64,000 nucleotides of DNA from Bacillota bacterium (lineage in GTDB: Bacteria > Bacillota > Clostridia > Christensenellales > Christensenellaceae), in contig JAEWMJ010000044.1 of NCBI GenBank assembly GCA_023393165.1, positions 1 through 64,000 of the forward strand, read 5' to 3'. The stretch's first letter is position 1, and each line of letters starts with the position of its first letter. Positions 25,074-34,777 of the stretch are shown piece after piece. The position numbers and the translations under genes are program-made. The notes under the pieces were generated by a model that had not been told where the DNA came from, searched no databases, and worked only from the letters and a program-made list of their open reading frames with translations.

Positions 25074-25122
25074 ATAATACGCAGTTTTTTCAGGATTTCG
25101 GATCGATTTTACATTATCCTGA

Positions 25123-25151
25123 TTTACTCTTTATGGAAATTGTGTTTTAAT
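25123..25151 (+). promoter_or_regulatory. Probable promoter for glgP
   Basis: TTTACT, 17 bases, TTTAAT, placed 23 bases before the start codon. Confidence 0.5.
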
Positions 25152-25174
25152 GTTGATAATTGGGAGGTAATAAT

Positions 25175-27616
25175 ATGTATTACGAATTAACCAAACAACA
25201 GATAAAAGATAGTATATTGGGTAAATTGAAACGACATTTCGGCAAGCTTTTAAGTGAAGCGACGCCGGAAGAAATATATAAAGCCTGCGCGCTCACCCTG
25301 CGGGACGCTATAGTCGACGATTGGATGGACGCGAATTTGATGGTTACCAAAACCGGTATGAAGAGCCTGTACTACTTGTCGGCCGAATTTTTGATGGGCC
25401 GCTCCCTTGCGAACAACATGATCAATATGCATCTCTTTACTGAATGCAGGGATGCGCTCAAAGAACTGGATTTCCCAATCGATGAGATCGAGGAGCAGGA
25501 AAAGGACGCTGGACTCGGAAACGGCGGACTGGGCCGTCTGGCGGCCTGCTTTTTGGATTCGCTGTCCACTCTTGACCTGCCCGCAACAGGATGCGGTATC
25601 CGCTACGAATACGGGCTGTTCCGGCAGCGCATTCTGGACGGGGAACAGGTCGAAATGGATGACAACTGGCTGGAACGCGGCAACGTATGGGAAATTGCAC
25701 GGCCTGAGGAACAGGTGGAAGTTCATTTTAACGGTGAAATTGAAGAAAACTGGACAAACGAGGGCCTCAAAATCACCCATAAAAATTACTACAGCGTAAT
25801 AGCGATCCCCTACGACATGCCCATCATGGGGTATATGTCTCGGATGCCCGCTACGCTGCGGCTTTGGAGCGCCCGCGCGAAGAGCGGGCTTGATATGCAT
25901 TACTTTAACCGCGGGGATTATGTGCGCGCCATGCAGGAACGCGAGCTGGCAGAGGTGATCTCCAAGGTGCTGTATCCGGACGACAACCATGAACAGGGCC
26001 GCCAGCTCCGCCTGAAGCAATTTTACTTTTTTACTTCCGCCACCATGCAGCATATTGTCCGCAAACACAAGGAAAACTACGGAGACCTGCATACGCTGCC
26101 TAACTTCTTTACGGTACAGATCAACGATACGCATCCGACTCTTGCCATTCCGGAATTGATGCGCATCCTGATGGATCAGGAAGGCATGGATTGGGACAGC
26201 GCGTTTGATATAACCGGCAGGATGTTCCATTACACCAACCATACCATTATGGTGGAAGCGCTGGAGAGATGGGAAGAAAACATGTTTAAAAGTCTTCTGC
26301 CGCGTATTCACCAGATCATTAAAATCATCAACGACAAATTCTGTGAGCAGCTTTGGCGGGTATACCCCGGCGAATGGGAAAAAATCAGCGCAATGGCCAT
26401 CATCTCCTACGGCGAAATAAAAATGGCGAACCTGTGCCTGGCTGTCTGTGAAAAGGTAAACGGCGTATCCCAACTGCACAGCGAAATACTCAAAATGAAA
26501 ACGTTTCGCGATTTTTATGTTGTGTTCCCGGAAAAATTTCTTGGGGTCACCAACGGAATTACCACGCGCAGATGGCTGGCAAAGGCAAACCCGCGCCTGC
26601 GGGATCTGCTGCGCAGCCACATAGGAGACGGATTTTTAAAAGATTACAGGGAATTTGAAAAAATCGAGCCGCTTCTTGACGATCCGCAGTTTTTGCGCGA
26701 TTACGGCCAGGTAAAACAGGATAATAAAAAGCGCCTTGCCGACTTCCTGTACCGGTCGCAGCACATAGAAATCAATGAAAATACAATTTTCGATATCCAC
26801 GCCAAACGTATTCACGAGTATAAACGGCAGTTCTTAAAGGTACTGCACATCCTGCATCTGTACAATACCATCAAGGAAAATCCGGGCGCCGATATACAGC
26901 CGGTAACGTTCATGTTTGCCGGTAAGGCTTCTCCCGGATACGTCCGGGCGAAAAATATCATCCGGCTGATACTGGCAACCGCCGAACTTGTAAACAACGA
27001 TCCGGACACTAGGGATAAATTAAAGGTTGTGTTTATCGAAAATTACGGCGTATCGATCGCGGAACTGCTGATGCCCGCGGCGGACGTCAGCGAGCAGATA
27101 TCAACGGCGGGTCTCGAAGCATCGGGCACGGGAAATATGAAGTTTATGATGAACGGCGCCATTACGATCGGCACTATGGACGGGGCGAACGTTGAAATGT
27201 ACGATGCAGTGGGCGGGGATAATATTTTTATCTTTGGTGCGACAGCGCTGGAAATCGAAAAGATGGAAAAATACGGGACATACAAGCCCGGAGATTATTT
27301 TGCACAGAACGGCGATATCCGGAAAGCCATGAACCATCTGATAGACGGTTCGCTTACCAACAAAAACGACCGGCAGTTTAACGATCTGTATCAATCTTTA
27401 CTCTTCTGCGATAACGACAAAACGGACCGATATTACGTTCTGCATGATTTTGCTTCCTACGTGGAGACTTTCAACAAGATGGCGGCGGCTTATGCGGACA
27501 GGGAAAGATGGATTCGAATGGCGGCCGTCAATACCGCGCGTTCGGGGATATTCAGTTCGGACAGGACAATAGAAGAATATAATAAGCATATATGGAATAT
27601 TCCTGAGATAGAGTGA
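25175..27616 (+). CDS. glgP: Glycogen/alpha-glucan phosphorylase
   Basis: Releases glucose-1-phosphate from the non-reducing ends of alpha-1,4-glucans in the cytoplasm, using pyridoxal phosphate. Family marks are YLSAEFLMGRSL near residue 67, DAGLGNGGLGRLAACFLDS near residue 110 and the PLP-lysine region EASGTGNMKFMMNGA near residue 650, followed by TIGTMDGANVEM. The 813 residues from the ATG at 25175 are typical; GGGAGG is seven bases upstream, while the frame opens a few codons earlier. A GH13 enzyme follows after nine bases, so the two are likely cotranscribed. Confidence 0.98.
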   Translation: MYYELTKQQIKDSILGKLKRHFGKLLSEATPEEIYKACALTLRDAIVDDWMDANLMVTKTGMKSLYYLSAEFLMGRSLANNMINMHLFTECRDALKELDFPIDEIEEQEKDAGLGNGGLGRLAACFLDSLSTLDLPATGCGIRYEYGLFRQRILDGEQVEMDDNWLERGNVWEIARPEEQVEVHFNGEIEENWTNEGLKITHKNYYSVIAIPYDMPIMGYMSRMPATLRLWSARAKSGLDMHYFNRGDYVRAMQERELAEVISKVLYPDDNHEQGRQLRLKQFYFFTSATMQHIVRKHKENYGDLHTLPNFFTVQINDTHPTLAIPELMRILMDQEGMDWDSAFDITGRMFHYTNHTIMVEALERWEENMFKSLLPRIHQIIKIINDKFCEQLWRVYPGEWEKISAMAIISYGEIKMANLCLAVCEKVNGVSQLHSEILKMKTFRDFYVVFPEKFLGVTNGITTRRWLAKANPRLRDLLRSHIGDGFLKDYREFEKIEPLLDDPQFLRDYGQVKQDNKKRLADFLYRSQHIEINENTIFDIHAKRIHEYKRQFLKVLHILHLYNTIKENPGADIQPVTFMFAGKASPGYVRAKNIIRLILATAELVNNDPDTRDKLKVVFIENYGVSIAELLMPAADVSEQISTAGLEASGTGNMKFMMNGAITIGTMDGANVEMYDAVGGDNIFIFGATALEIEKMEKYGTYKPGDYFAQNGDIRKAMNHLIDGSLTNKNDRQFNDLYQSLLFCDNDKTDRYYVLHDFASYVETFNKMAAAYADRERWIRMAAVNTARSGIFSSDRTIEEYNKHIWNIPEIE

Positions 27617-27625
27617 GGAATACAC

Positions 27626-29629
27626 ATGTTTTCTGGAATTGATTTGGAAAAGAGCATCGTCCATAATTCTGCAAAACCAAAATACCGGGATCCTCTGGGC
27701 GCGCTGAAAACAGACACCTCTGTGACGCTTCGCCTCTCGTTGCATGATGTATGGTTTGAAAGCGCAAATCTGACGCTGCTGTTAAACAACAGTTCGTTTG
27801 ATTATGCCATGAAATTCGTGGACGGACTCTGGACCGTTACGCTGGCTGTTCCGGACTACCCTTGTGTGCTTTGGTATTATTTTACGCTCCGGTCGGGGGA
27901 CACGCGTTTATATTACGGAAGAAATTTCAACTGCGCGCCCTGCCTGGGCAGGATTTACTGGGAAAAACCGCCCGCTTTTCAACTCACGGTATACGACCGT
28001 GAATTTACCGTTCCCGACTGGCTTCCAAGATCCATTATGTATCAGATATTTCCGGACCGGTTCTCATGCGGCGACCCGGAAAATACTGAAAAAGGCGCCG
28101 AATACCACAGGTCCATGGGCAGGGACGTCTACCTGCATGATAAATGGAACGAACAGCCTCTTTACAGTCCGCTTCCGGGAAAGGACGATTACCAGCCCTG
28201 CGATTATTTCGGCGGCGATATTAGAGGGATCATTAATAATCTGGCGTATCTGAAAGAATTGGGCGTCAGTCTGATTTATCTGAACCCTGTTTTCGAAGCC
28301 GCCTCCAACCATAGGTATAACACTGCGGATTATACCAGAGTGGATCCTTTTTTAGGTTCGAATGAGGATTTGACCCAACTGTTTCAGGAAGCGGAACTTG
28401 CGGGTATCCGCGTGATCCTGGACGGCGTATTTTCACATACCGGCGACGACAGCGTCTATTTCAACAAATACAAAAACTATCCTTCGGACGGCGCATATCA
28501 GGGCGAGGGTTCGCCTTATTACGACTGGTACGTTTTTGCGCAGTTTCCGGAAGCCTACAAATGCTGGTGGGGCTTTAAGACCCTGCCGGAAGTAAACGAA
28601 TACAACCCGGACTGGGTGGATTTCATTATAGAGGATCATGAAAGCGTTATGAAAAGATGGCTGCGGGCAGGCGCCGCAGGCTACCGGCTGGACGTGGCCG
28701 ACGAACTGCCGGATGATACCATCGAAAAGATGCGGCAGGCTGCCCGGGAGGTCCGGACAGACAAGGTGCTTATCGGCGAGGTTTGGGAGGACGCCACAAA
28801 CAAACAGAGTTACGGTAAAAACCGTTCATACGCGCTCGGGAGGGCTCTTGACAGTGTGATGAACTACCCGCTGCGCAATGAAATCGTTGATTTTTTTATT
28901 TTCAGGAAAAACGCGTTTTCCTTTAAGGATTTTCTGGTGGGGCAAAGCCAGAACTATCCCAAGCCCATGTACTTTTCGCTGATGAACCTTTTGTCTACGC
29001 ATGATATAGAGCGGATACACACGGCGCTGGCGACCGGAGTCAGAGCTGCGGAATTAACGCGCGAGCAGCAGGCACATTTTATCGTGCTGCCCTCCCAGCA
29101 GGAAAGGGGAGATCGCCTGCAAAAGATGGCCGCGGCCATTCAGTTTTCGCTTCCGGGCGTACCCTGCATCTATTACGGGGATGAAATGGCGATGGACGGC
29201 CTGAAAGATCCTTTTAACAGGGGGACCTTTACGCATAAAAACAACGGGATGCGGGTGTTTTACAGCAAACTTTCAAATATAAGAAAGAATTCCGATGTAC
29301 TGAAAACGGGCGTTTGTACCTTTTTTGCCGTGAATGAAGACGTGATCGGGGTCCTCAGGTTTATTGCGGACGGCAAAGATGTGTTTGACGTTGCGTGCAT
29401 GAATGGTGTATATTTAACTGTGATAAACAGAGCTGAGTATGCTTGCCATTTTGCATTGGATTTGACGGAACAGAAGGAATGCGTGGATACGCAAAATACG
29501 GAAGCGCTTGCAAACATGGAATTATCCCGTGCAGTCTGCCAGATTTCGGGAAGGGAATACTCTGTCCGGAAAGGCATTATTACAGGAGAAATACAGCCGC
29601 TCGGCTTTGCTGTTATCAAAATAGAATAA
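27626..29629 (+). CDS. GH13 alpha-glycosidase (neopullulanase/cyclomaltodextrinase type)
   Basis: Hydrolyses alpha-glucans or maltodextrins. An N-terminal CBM34-like beta domain (about 1-120) precedes the TIM barrel starting MYQIFPDRFSCGD. The four GH13 motifs are present: DGVFSHTG, GYRLDVADEL with the nucleophile near D356, IGEVWED with the acid/base near E385, and LLSTHDIERI. No signal peptide is seen, so it is cytoplasmic and can work with GlgP on the same polymer. The exact specificity cannot be read from sequence. GAGTGAGGA precedes the start. Confidence 0.93.
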   Translation: MFSGIDLEKSIVHNSAKPKYRDPLGALKTDTSVTLRLSLHDVWFESANLTLLLNNSSFDYAMKFVDGLWTVTLAVPDYPCVLWYYFTLRSGDTRLYYGRNFNCAPCLGRIYWEKPPAFQLTVYDREFTVPDWLPRSIMYQIFPDRFSCGDPENTEKGAEYHRSMGRDVYLHDKWNEQPLYSPLPGKDDYQPCDYFGGDIRGIINNLAYLKELGVSLIYLNPVFEAASNHRYNTADYTRVDPFLGSNEDLTQLFQEAELAGIRVILDGVFSHTGDDSVYFNKYKNYPSDGAYQGEGSPYYDWYVFAQFPEAYKCWWGFKTLPEVNEYNPDWVDFIIEDHESVMKRWLRAGAAGYRLDVADELPDDTIEKMRQAAREVRTDKVLIGEVWEDATNKQSYGKNRSYALGRALDSVMNYPLRNEIVDFFIFRKNAFSFKDFLVGQSQNYPKPMYFSLMNLLSTHDIERIHTALATGVRAAELTREQQAHFIVLPSQQERGDRLQKMAAAIQFSLPGVPCIYYGDEMAMDGLKDPFNRGTFTHKNNGMRVFYSKLSNIRKNSDVLKTGVCTFFAVNEDVIGVLRFIADGKDVFDVACMNGVYLTVINRAEYACHFALDLTEQKECVDTQNTEALANMELSRAVCQISGREYSVRKGIITGEIQPLGFAVIKIE

Positions 29630-29647
29630 TGTTTTAAGGTGATCGAA

Positions 29648-30592
29648 ATGGCAGATACATTATGTTTGGTTATCCCATGCTACAACGAGCAGGAGGTTTT
29701 AGGCGAGACATCAGCAAGGCTGCTGGAAAACCTCAGGGGAATGGTAAAAGACAACCTGGCCGGCGAAGACAGTAAAATCATGTTTGTGGACGATGGTTCT
29801 AAAGACGATACATGGAACATCATATCGCGCCTGTCGGAAGAACATACCGAGATAATGGGGGTCAAACTCTCCCGCAACCGTGGACATCAGAACGCTCTTT
29901 TGGCAGGGCTGATGACCGCAAAGGAGTTTGCAGACGTAACCATTTCCCTTGACGCTGACCTGCAGGACGATATCGGCGTGCTGCCCGATTTTATGCGCAA
30001 CTATTACGACGGCTGCGATATTGTTTTCGGCGTACGGAAGAGCAGGGCTACAGACACTTTTTTCAAGCGGAATTCCGCGCAGATGTTTTATAAACTGTTA
30101 AAAATATTCGGCGTGGATGTGGTTTACAATCATGCGGATTACAGGTTGATGAGCAGGCGCGCTCTGGAGGGCCTTGCCGAATTCGAGGAAGTAAATCTGT
30201 TCTTACGCGGTATTGTAATGCAGATTGGCTATAAGACCGCTACTGTGGAATACGAAAGGCACGAGCGGTTTGCCGGGGAGTCCAAGTATCCCTTGTCCAA
30301 AATGCTGGGTCTTGCATTTGACGGGATCACATCGTTCAGCGTAAAACCCATCAAGCTGATTACCAACCTGGGAATATTGATATTCATTGTGAGTATAGCC
30401 ATACTGATTTATTCGCTGGTCGTCAACGCGCAGGGGCACACAGTCGCTGGTTGGACAAGCACCATGATTTCCGTATGGGTGCTTGGCGGCCTTCAACTGT
30501 TCGCTATCGGCATTGTGGGCCAGTACGTCGGCAAGGTTTATATGGAAACAAAAAGCCGGCCTAAGTATATCATAGAAAAAATAGTAAAATAA
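29648..30592 (+). CDS. GT2 glycosyltransferase, GtrB/DPM1-like
   Basis: Transfers a sugar from a nucleotide donor to a polyprenyl phosphate at the inner membrane face. The GT-A domain has LVIPCYNEQEVL at the start, the donor-binding DDGSKDDTW near residue 45, the metal motif SLDADLQDD near residue 103 and HADYRLMSRRAL. Two C-terminal transmembrane helices (LITNLGILIFIVSIAILIYS and a second near 275) are typical of GtrB. The ATG at 29648 follows AAGGTGA. GtrA proteins are the usual partners; the one in this window is 23 kb away. Confidence 0.92.
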   Translation: MADTLCLVIPCYNEQEVLGETSARLLENLRGMVKDNLAGEDSKIMFVDDGSKDDTWNIISRLSEEHTEIMGVKLSRNRGHQNALLAGLMTAKEFADVTISLDADLQDDIGVLPDFMRNYYDGCDIVFGVRKSRATDTFFKRNSAQMFYKLLKIFGVDVVYNHADYRLMSRRALEGLAEFEEVNLFLRGIVMQIGYKTATVEYERHERFAGESKYPLSKMLGLAFDGITSFSVKPIKLITNLGILIFIVSIAILIYSLVVNAQGHTVAGWTSTMISVWVLGGLQLFAIGIVGQYVGKVYMETKSRPKYIIEKIVK

Positions 30593-30607
30593 CGAGATTA
30601 TATAAGA

Positions 30608-30639
30608 ATTCCCCGGATTTTCCGGGGAATATTTTTTTT
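30608..30639 (+). terminator. Rho-independent terminator after the glycosyltransferase
   Basis: ATTCCCCGGA-TTT-TCCGGGGAAT, a 10 bp stem, then ATTTTTTTT. Confidence 0.92.
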
Positions 30640-30669
30640 GATGTATCAAAATGTTTCGCGCTTAATTTT

Positions 30670-31476
30670 TTACTGCAGCGGATCAAAAGCATCCAGCTTA
30701 TTATTGAGGCTTATGGCTACACTGTCCGATGAAAACATGTCTTTCTGGAAGATCAGTTCCAATCCTGCGTCGTCTTTAGGTTCTTCAAACGCTATGGTGC
30801 CTGAAACCAATCCTCCCGGCGCTAGCTCTCCAGATGACAGCGCCGTATTCGAATCAATCGCGGTTATGGTTTGATTTTCGATTTGACCCCGGCTGTTTTT
30901 CATACTGAAGTCAAACGGATTATAACTTACAGTATCGGCGCCGCTGTTTTTAATACGCACAGTGACGATCACAAATTCATAACCGTCTTTTGGTTTTTCA
31001 AAATCCGAACCGCTGCTTTTTTGAACTTCCGTGACCTGGATACTGTAACCGCTGAGCTGTGCTACGTCTCCAATCTTATATGCTGCAGAAGCCTGTGTAG
31101 ATGGCCCGCCTGCAAGGACGTCGAATTGTTCAAGCGAATTCATCAGATCAAAGGTAACGGTTTTACCGCTTGTCATGGACGGCTGATAGATCAGTTTTAA
31201 TCCCTGATCGTCTTTCGGCTGTTCAAAAATTATGGTTCCGGAAACAAACCCGCCGGAGGAAAGATCACCGGAAGACAGCGCTGTGCCATTATTTTCAATA
31301 CTGAGGGTTTCATCCAAAATCTGTCCCCGGCTGTTTTGCATCGTAAAATCGAACGGGTTATAGCCTATTTTTTCAGTACCTGCATTCTTAATGTTAACCG
31401 TCACAATAACATACTCATAACCGTCTTTTGGCTTGTCAAAATCACCGCCGGCGCTTATCATTTTTGCGTTAAACAA
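30670..31476 (-). CDS. Tandem DUF4352 protein, apparently 5'-truncated
   Basis: Two similar DUF4352 (telokin-like, immunoglobulin-fold) repeats, about residues 1-110 and 135-268, each with KPKDGYE-VIVTV, YNPFDF-M-NSRGQ and SGTI-FE-PKDD. Full proteins of this type are exported lipoproteins with a signal peptide. Here the first repeat starts abruptly, lacking the YKIGD strand present before the second; there is no signal peptide or ribosome site, and a TGA stands just before the TTG. The 5' end looks lost, so this may be a pseudogene or remnant. Confidence 0.65.
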   Translation of the reverse strand: MFNAKMISAGGDFDKPKDGYEYVIVTVNIKNAGTEKIGYNPFDFTMQNSRGQILDETLSIENNGTALSSGDLSSGGFVSGTIIFEQPKDDQGLKLIYQPSMTSGKTVTFDLMNSLEQFDVLAGGPSTQASAAYKIGDVAQLSGYSIQVTEVQKSSGSDFEKPKDGYEFVIVTVRIKNSGADTVSYNPFDFSMKNSRGQIENQTITAIDSNTALSSGELAPGGLVSGTIAFEEPKDDAGLELIFQKDMFSSDSVAISLNNKLDAFDPLQ

Positions 31477-31544
31477 TCAATTGAATGTGCTTTCATTAAA
31501 CGAGCTGTTGTATGAAATGGAAACGGAGCCGCTGGAATAATGCA

Positions 31545-31578
31545 AAAATAAAAGAATCCTGGCAGAAACCGGGATTCT
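31545..31578 (-). terminator. Terminator after the MFS transporter
   Basis: On the minus strand AGAATCC and GGATTCT form a stem with a CGGTTTCTGCCA loop, followed by TTTATTTTT. Confidence 0.75.
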
Positions 31579-31606
31579 ATACGTAAAATAATGAAAAAAA
31601 TATTTA

Positions 31607-32899
31607 TCAGCCTATATCGTCCTGCAAAAAGTCGGTTTTGACTTTTTTGGATTCTCCGTGTCCGGGGGCAATGAACAGCATGCATACCCATGCGGCCAGA
31701 AAAGCGATTGCGGAATAGATGAACAGTATGTGATAAGACCCGATCAGATCGCGGAAAGCGCCAAACAGTATGGGGCTTGCAATAGCGGCGCTGAAAGAAA
31801 ACAGATAGTAGTAGCCGGTATATTTCCCGAGAGAGGCGTACCCTGTCATATCAACCACCATAGGCAGCGAGTTGACGTTGATCAAAGCCCAGCAGATCCC
31901 GCCAAGTATGAGAAGTATCAGAAGTATGTTCTGCGCGTTTACGAAATACATGATGGCAAACAACATGGTAATCCCGGTAAGGCCTGTAAGAATGGTCTTT
32001 TTACGCCCGAAACGTTTGCCGATAAAACCTGCCGGTATGGCGAATATCAGAAACGATAAGGAGAATACCGACATCAGCAGACTTGCGTCTCCCGCATCCA
32101 TGCTTGCGTTTGTCTTTGTAATATAGGTTGAGAAGAAGGTCTCGACGGCGTTATAGGCCATAAACCAGAAAAATATGGCCAGCAGGATCGCTATCAGGCT
32201 TCTTTTTTTCAATCTTTTTTCTTCAATGGAAAGTTCCATCTTTTCCTGCCGTACGGTTTCTTCCGGTTCGTCTTCCACAGGACGCATCGGTTCTTTGATG
32301 AATATTTTTAAAATAACGACGGCGCCGATCATTACAACCGAACTAACCAGGAAAGGAAGGGGCATACCGCCGGCTTTAAACAGCAGGCCGCCCGCGAAAA
32401 ATGCGATTAACGTACCGATGCCGCCCATAAAATTGATAATGCCGTTTGCCTGGCTTCTGAATTTGGAGGGAGTCAGATCGGGCATGAGCGCTATCACGGG
32501 AGAACGCCATGTGGACATCACAAAGTTGAAAATGATGACGACAGCCATCAGGCTGTATACCGTAGTGGTGAATGGCACCAGAAAGAATAAAACGGCGCAG
32601 ACCGGTATGCCAACAAGCATGTATGGCATTCGTCTTCCGAAACGTGTGACCGTTTTATCTGACAGGTTGCCGAATATGGGCTGGAATATTGCGCCGAAAA
32701 CATTGTCGATCGCCATGATAGCCCCAATTGCCGCTGTTTTTTGCAAACAAAATATACCTGGAATGATCCAAAGCGTAAATGAATTTGGTATATAGTTGTC
32801 AAGAATCAAGGGAACATAGGTATTATAAACGGCCCAGGCGATACTGGTAGCAAGAAAACCGAAACCAATGAGCAAGGTCTTTTTGTAGTCCAGCTTCAT
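31607..32899 (-). CDS. MFS transporter, SLC45/sugar-type
   Basis: A major facilitator protein with twelve predicted membrane helices in 430 residues. The loop 2-3 motif GNLSDKTVTRFGRRMPYMLVG near residue 75 resembles sugar:cation symporters of the SLC45/GPH type. A cytoplasmic charged loop (EEPEETVRQEKMELSIEEKRLKKR) splits the halves. The ATG at 32899 follows GGGAGG; the frame runs upstream without a site. The substrate is unknown; a disaccharide is possible. Confidence 0.85.
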   Translation of the reverse strand: MKLDYKKTLLIGFGFLATSIAWAVYNTYVPLILDNYIPNSFTLWIIPGIFCLQKTAAIGAIMAIDNVFGAIFQPIFGNLSDKTVTRFGRRMPYMLVGIPVCAVLFFLVPFTTTVYSLMAVVIIFNFVMSTWRSPVIALMPDLTPSKFRSQANGIINFMGGIGTLIAFFAGGLLFKAGGMPLPFLVSSVVMIGAVVILKIFIKEPMRPVEDEPEETVRQEKMELSIEEKRLKKRSLIAILLAIFFWFMAYNAVETFFSTYITKTNASMDAGDASLLMSVFSLSFLIFAIPAGFIGKRFGRKKTILTGLTGITMLFAIMYFVNAQNILLILLILGGICWALINVNSLPMVVDMTGYASLGKYTGYYYLFSFSAAIASPILFGAFRDLIGSYHILFIYSAIAFLAAWVCMLFIAPGHGESKKVKTDFLQDDIG

Positions 32900-33204
32900 A
32901 GATACCTCCCGTATGGAAAAAAAATGTAGATTCTTTATGAATATTTTACCATCAATGAACGCAATTGACAAATTAAATCTTTATTAAATAAAAGGCTGCC
33001 GCATTAAGACAGATCCATGCATTGTTTCTTTAGGCGGGTCAAACCAGGCGGCCATTGGCCGCATCTGCCTTCTGTCTATAGCGGCGCGCAATTGTGTCCG
33101 GTTTTTTTTATTTGTTTGTAGGGGTGCGCATTGTGTCTTGAACGGTCCCGTTTCCTGCTGTTTTTAATTTTTTTATGATCAAAATTAAGGCCGGTAAATT
33201 ACCG

Positions 33205-33244
33205 AAAAAAGGGCTGGCATCTTTATTGGTTTTGTGCCAGTCCC
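33205..33244 (-). terminator. Terminator after the GNAT gene, in an otherwise empty gap
   Basis: On the minus strand GGGACTGGCA pairs with TGCCAGCCC and is followed by TTTTTT. The rest of the 385-base gap 32900-33284 shows a GGCGGCCATTGGCCGC hairpin near 33050 and a CGGTAA-A-TTACCG palindrome at 33192, but no gene. Confidence 0.8.
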
Positions 33245-33284
33245 TCATAAACGTCAAAGAAATGATTCTTAAAATTATATACCG

Positions 33285-33758
33285 TTAAGATTCCGCAAGC
33301 TTGAGTATCGCGTTTTTGTCCATACGGAACAGCCGCCAGTCGGTTTGTTCGGCGCCGCCTATGCTTTGATAGAACCGGATGGAAGGAGCGTTCCATGCAA
33401 GGCACATCCATTCCATGCGGCCGCAATCCTGTTCTTTGGCCAGATTGGCAAGAAATTTGAATATCTGTCTGCCGAATCCGCGGTGGCGCATTTCGGGCGT
33501 AACGTAGATATCCTCAATATAAAGTCCTTTTGCAGCGAGAAAAGTTGAAAAGTTGTAAAAGAAAATGGCGTGTCCGATGGGCTTTCCCTCATATTCCACG
33601 ATTACGGCATGAGCGCTTTTTTCAATGAATATGGAATTTTCGATTTTATCTTCATCCGCAACTACCTGATCCAGAAGCTTTTCATATTCCGCAAGTTCCA
33701 GTATAAACCGTTTGATGGTGGGGATGTCTTCTTTTGCTGCAAAGCGTATGTTCAGCAT
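33285..33758 (-). CDS. GNAT acetyltransferase, SSAT/thialysine type
   Basis: A cytoplasmic N-acetyltransferase of 157 residues. IRFAAKEDIPTIKRFILELAEYEKL at the start and GLYIEDIYVTPEMRHRGFGRQIF near residue 85, with the acetyl-CoA loop RHRGFG, fit the spermidine/diamine acetyltransferase subfamily. WNAPSIRFYQSIGG is the usual fourth motif. The ATG at 33758 follows GGAGG by six bases. The substrate is likely a polyamine or thialysine-like amine but is not proven. Confidence 0.88.
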   Translation of the reverse strand: MLNIRFAAKEDIPTIKRFILELAEYEKLLDQVVADEDKIENSIFIEKSAHAVIVEYEGKPIGHAIFFYNFSTFLAAKGLYIEDIYVTPEMRHRGFGRQIFKFLANLAKEQDCGRMEWMCLAWNAPSIRFYQSIGGAEQTDWRLFRMDKNAILKLAES

Positions 33759-33843
33759 AATACCTCCAAAAAAAAGAAAATTTTTATTATTATAACATTT
33801 TAAGCCTTGTCGGGCAAAATCCATTTCGAATGTATGTTTAAAA

Positions 33844-33864
33844 AAACTGCGCGCAGTTTATAAT
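33844..33864 (+). promoter_or_regulatory. Palindrome overlapping a -10 box upstream of the SIMPL gene
   Basis: AAACTGCGCGCAGTTT is a perfect 16 bp palindrome whose last T is the first base of TATAAT (33859-33864). It occupies the spacer and would block polymerase if bound. The regulator is unknown. Confidence 0.5.
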
Positions 33865-33952
33865 CGGTATAGTATTTTAAAAAATCGATTATTATTTGGA
33901 ACAATTATGCGGCGCGTCAGTCTAAAAAACAAAAAGATGAAGGAGATCATTT

Positions 33953-34708
33953 ATGAAAAAGTGGATAGCCATAACAGCAGCCATATTGCTGGTCGCAATA
34001 ATCGCTACAGGGTGTACCGGAAATTTTTCCGATCTGCTCAAACCGGCTGAAACCCAGGTATCCTCTACCCAGACGGTGACAGGCCCGGCCGTGGAGGACG
34101 AACGCAGCAAAATAAGCGTTACAACCACCGAATCCGTAACGGTAGTTCCGGATATCGCATATGTCACGCTGGGCGTAAGCACGCAGGGAGCCAGCGCGGA
34201 TGAAGCCCAGAAACAAAACAATACCACAGCCAACGCCGTGTTGGATGCGATCCGCCAGCAGGGCATAACGGATGAGAACATCCAAACATCCAACATCAAT
34301 GTATATCCGGATTATAACGACCCCAGCAAATACAATGTTGAGGTAACGTACAGAATCAAAGTAAGCCCCATTGAAAATGTAGGGAAGATCATTGACAGTG
34401 CAATTGCGGCAGGCGCAAATGTAACGTATTCATTGTCCTTTGACATAGAGGACAGGGACGGCGTTTATATGCAGGCGCTTGAAAAAGCAATGGGCAGCGT
34501 TTCCGATAAAGCGCAGAAAATGGCGGAGGCCGGCGGGCTGTCGATCGATCGCGTGCTCCTGGTGCAGGAGAGCGGAAGCAATTATTATCCTATGTATGAT
34601 ACGGCAATGAAAAACGCTGTAGCAGGGGAGGGCTCAAGCGCTGTCAGTGTAGCGCCCGGACAGATGGAAGTGAGTGCGACGGTTACCGCGACTTATTTAC
34701 TGAAATAA
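33953..34708 (+). CDS. SIMPL-domain (DUF541) lipoprotein
   Basis: An exported lipoprotein with signal peptide and lipobox IIATGC, the acylated cysteine being near residue 21. The rest is a SIMPL domain (ISVTTTESVTVVPDIAYVTLGVSTQGASADEAQ near residue 45; LEKAMGSVSDKAQKMAEAGG near residue 178; a C-terminal strand MEVSATVTATYLLK). SIMPL proteins form multimeric rings; the cellular role is poorly defined, with links to oxidative stress in some bacteria. AAGGAGATC precedes the start. It is a single gene with a strong terminator. Confidence 0.93.
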   Translation: MKKWIAITAAILLVAIIATGCTGNFSDLLKPAETQVSSTQTVTGPAVEDERSKISVTTTESVTVVPDIAYVTLGVSTQGASADEAQKQNNTTANAVLDAIRQQGITDENIQTSNINVYPDYNDPSKYNVEVTYRIKVSPIENVGKIIDSAIAAGANVTYSLSFDIEDRDGVYMQALEKAMGSVSDKAQKMAEAGGLSIDRVLLVQESGSNYYPMYDTAMKNAVAGEGSSAVSVAPGQMEVSATVTATYLLK

Positions 34709-34737
34709 TACAAACAATTTATAAATTAACTACTCTA

Positions 34738-34777
34738 AAAAAGCCTTCTGTGATGCTTCATCACAGAAGGCTTTTAC
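34738..34777 (+). terminator. Strong terminator after the SIMPL gene
   Basis: AAGCCTTCTGTGATG-CTT-CATCACAGAAGGCTT, a perfect 15 bp stem followed by TT. Confidence 0.9.

Noticed and set aside
25250..26620. 456-residue minus-strand frame opposite glgP
   Set aside because: Antisense shadow of a conserved enzyme; no family match and shadow-like composition.
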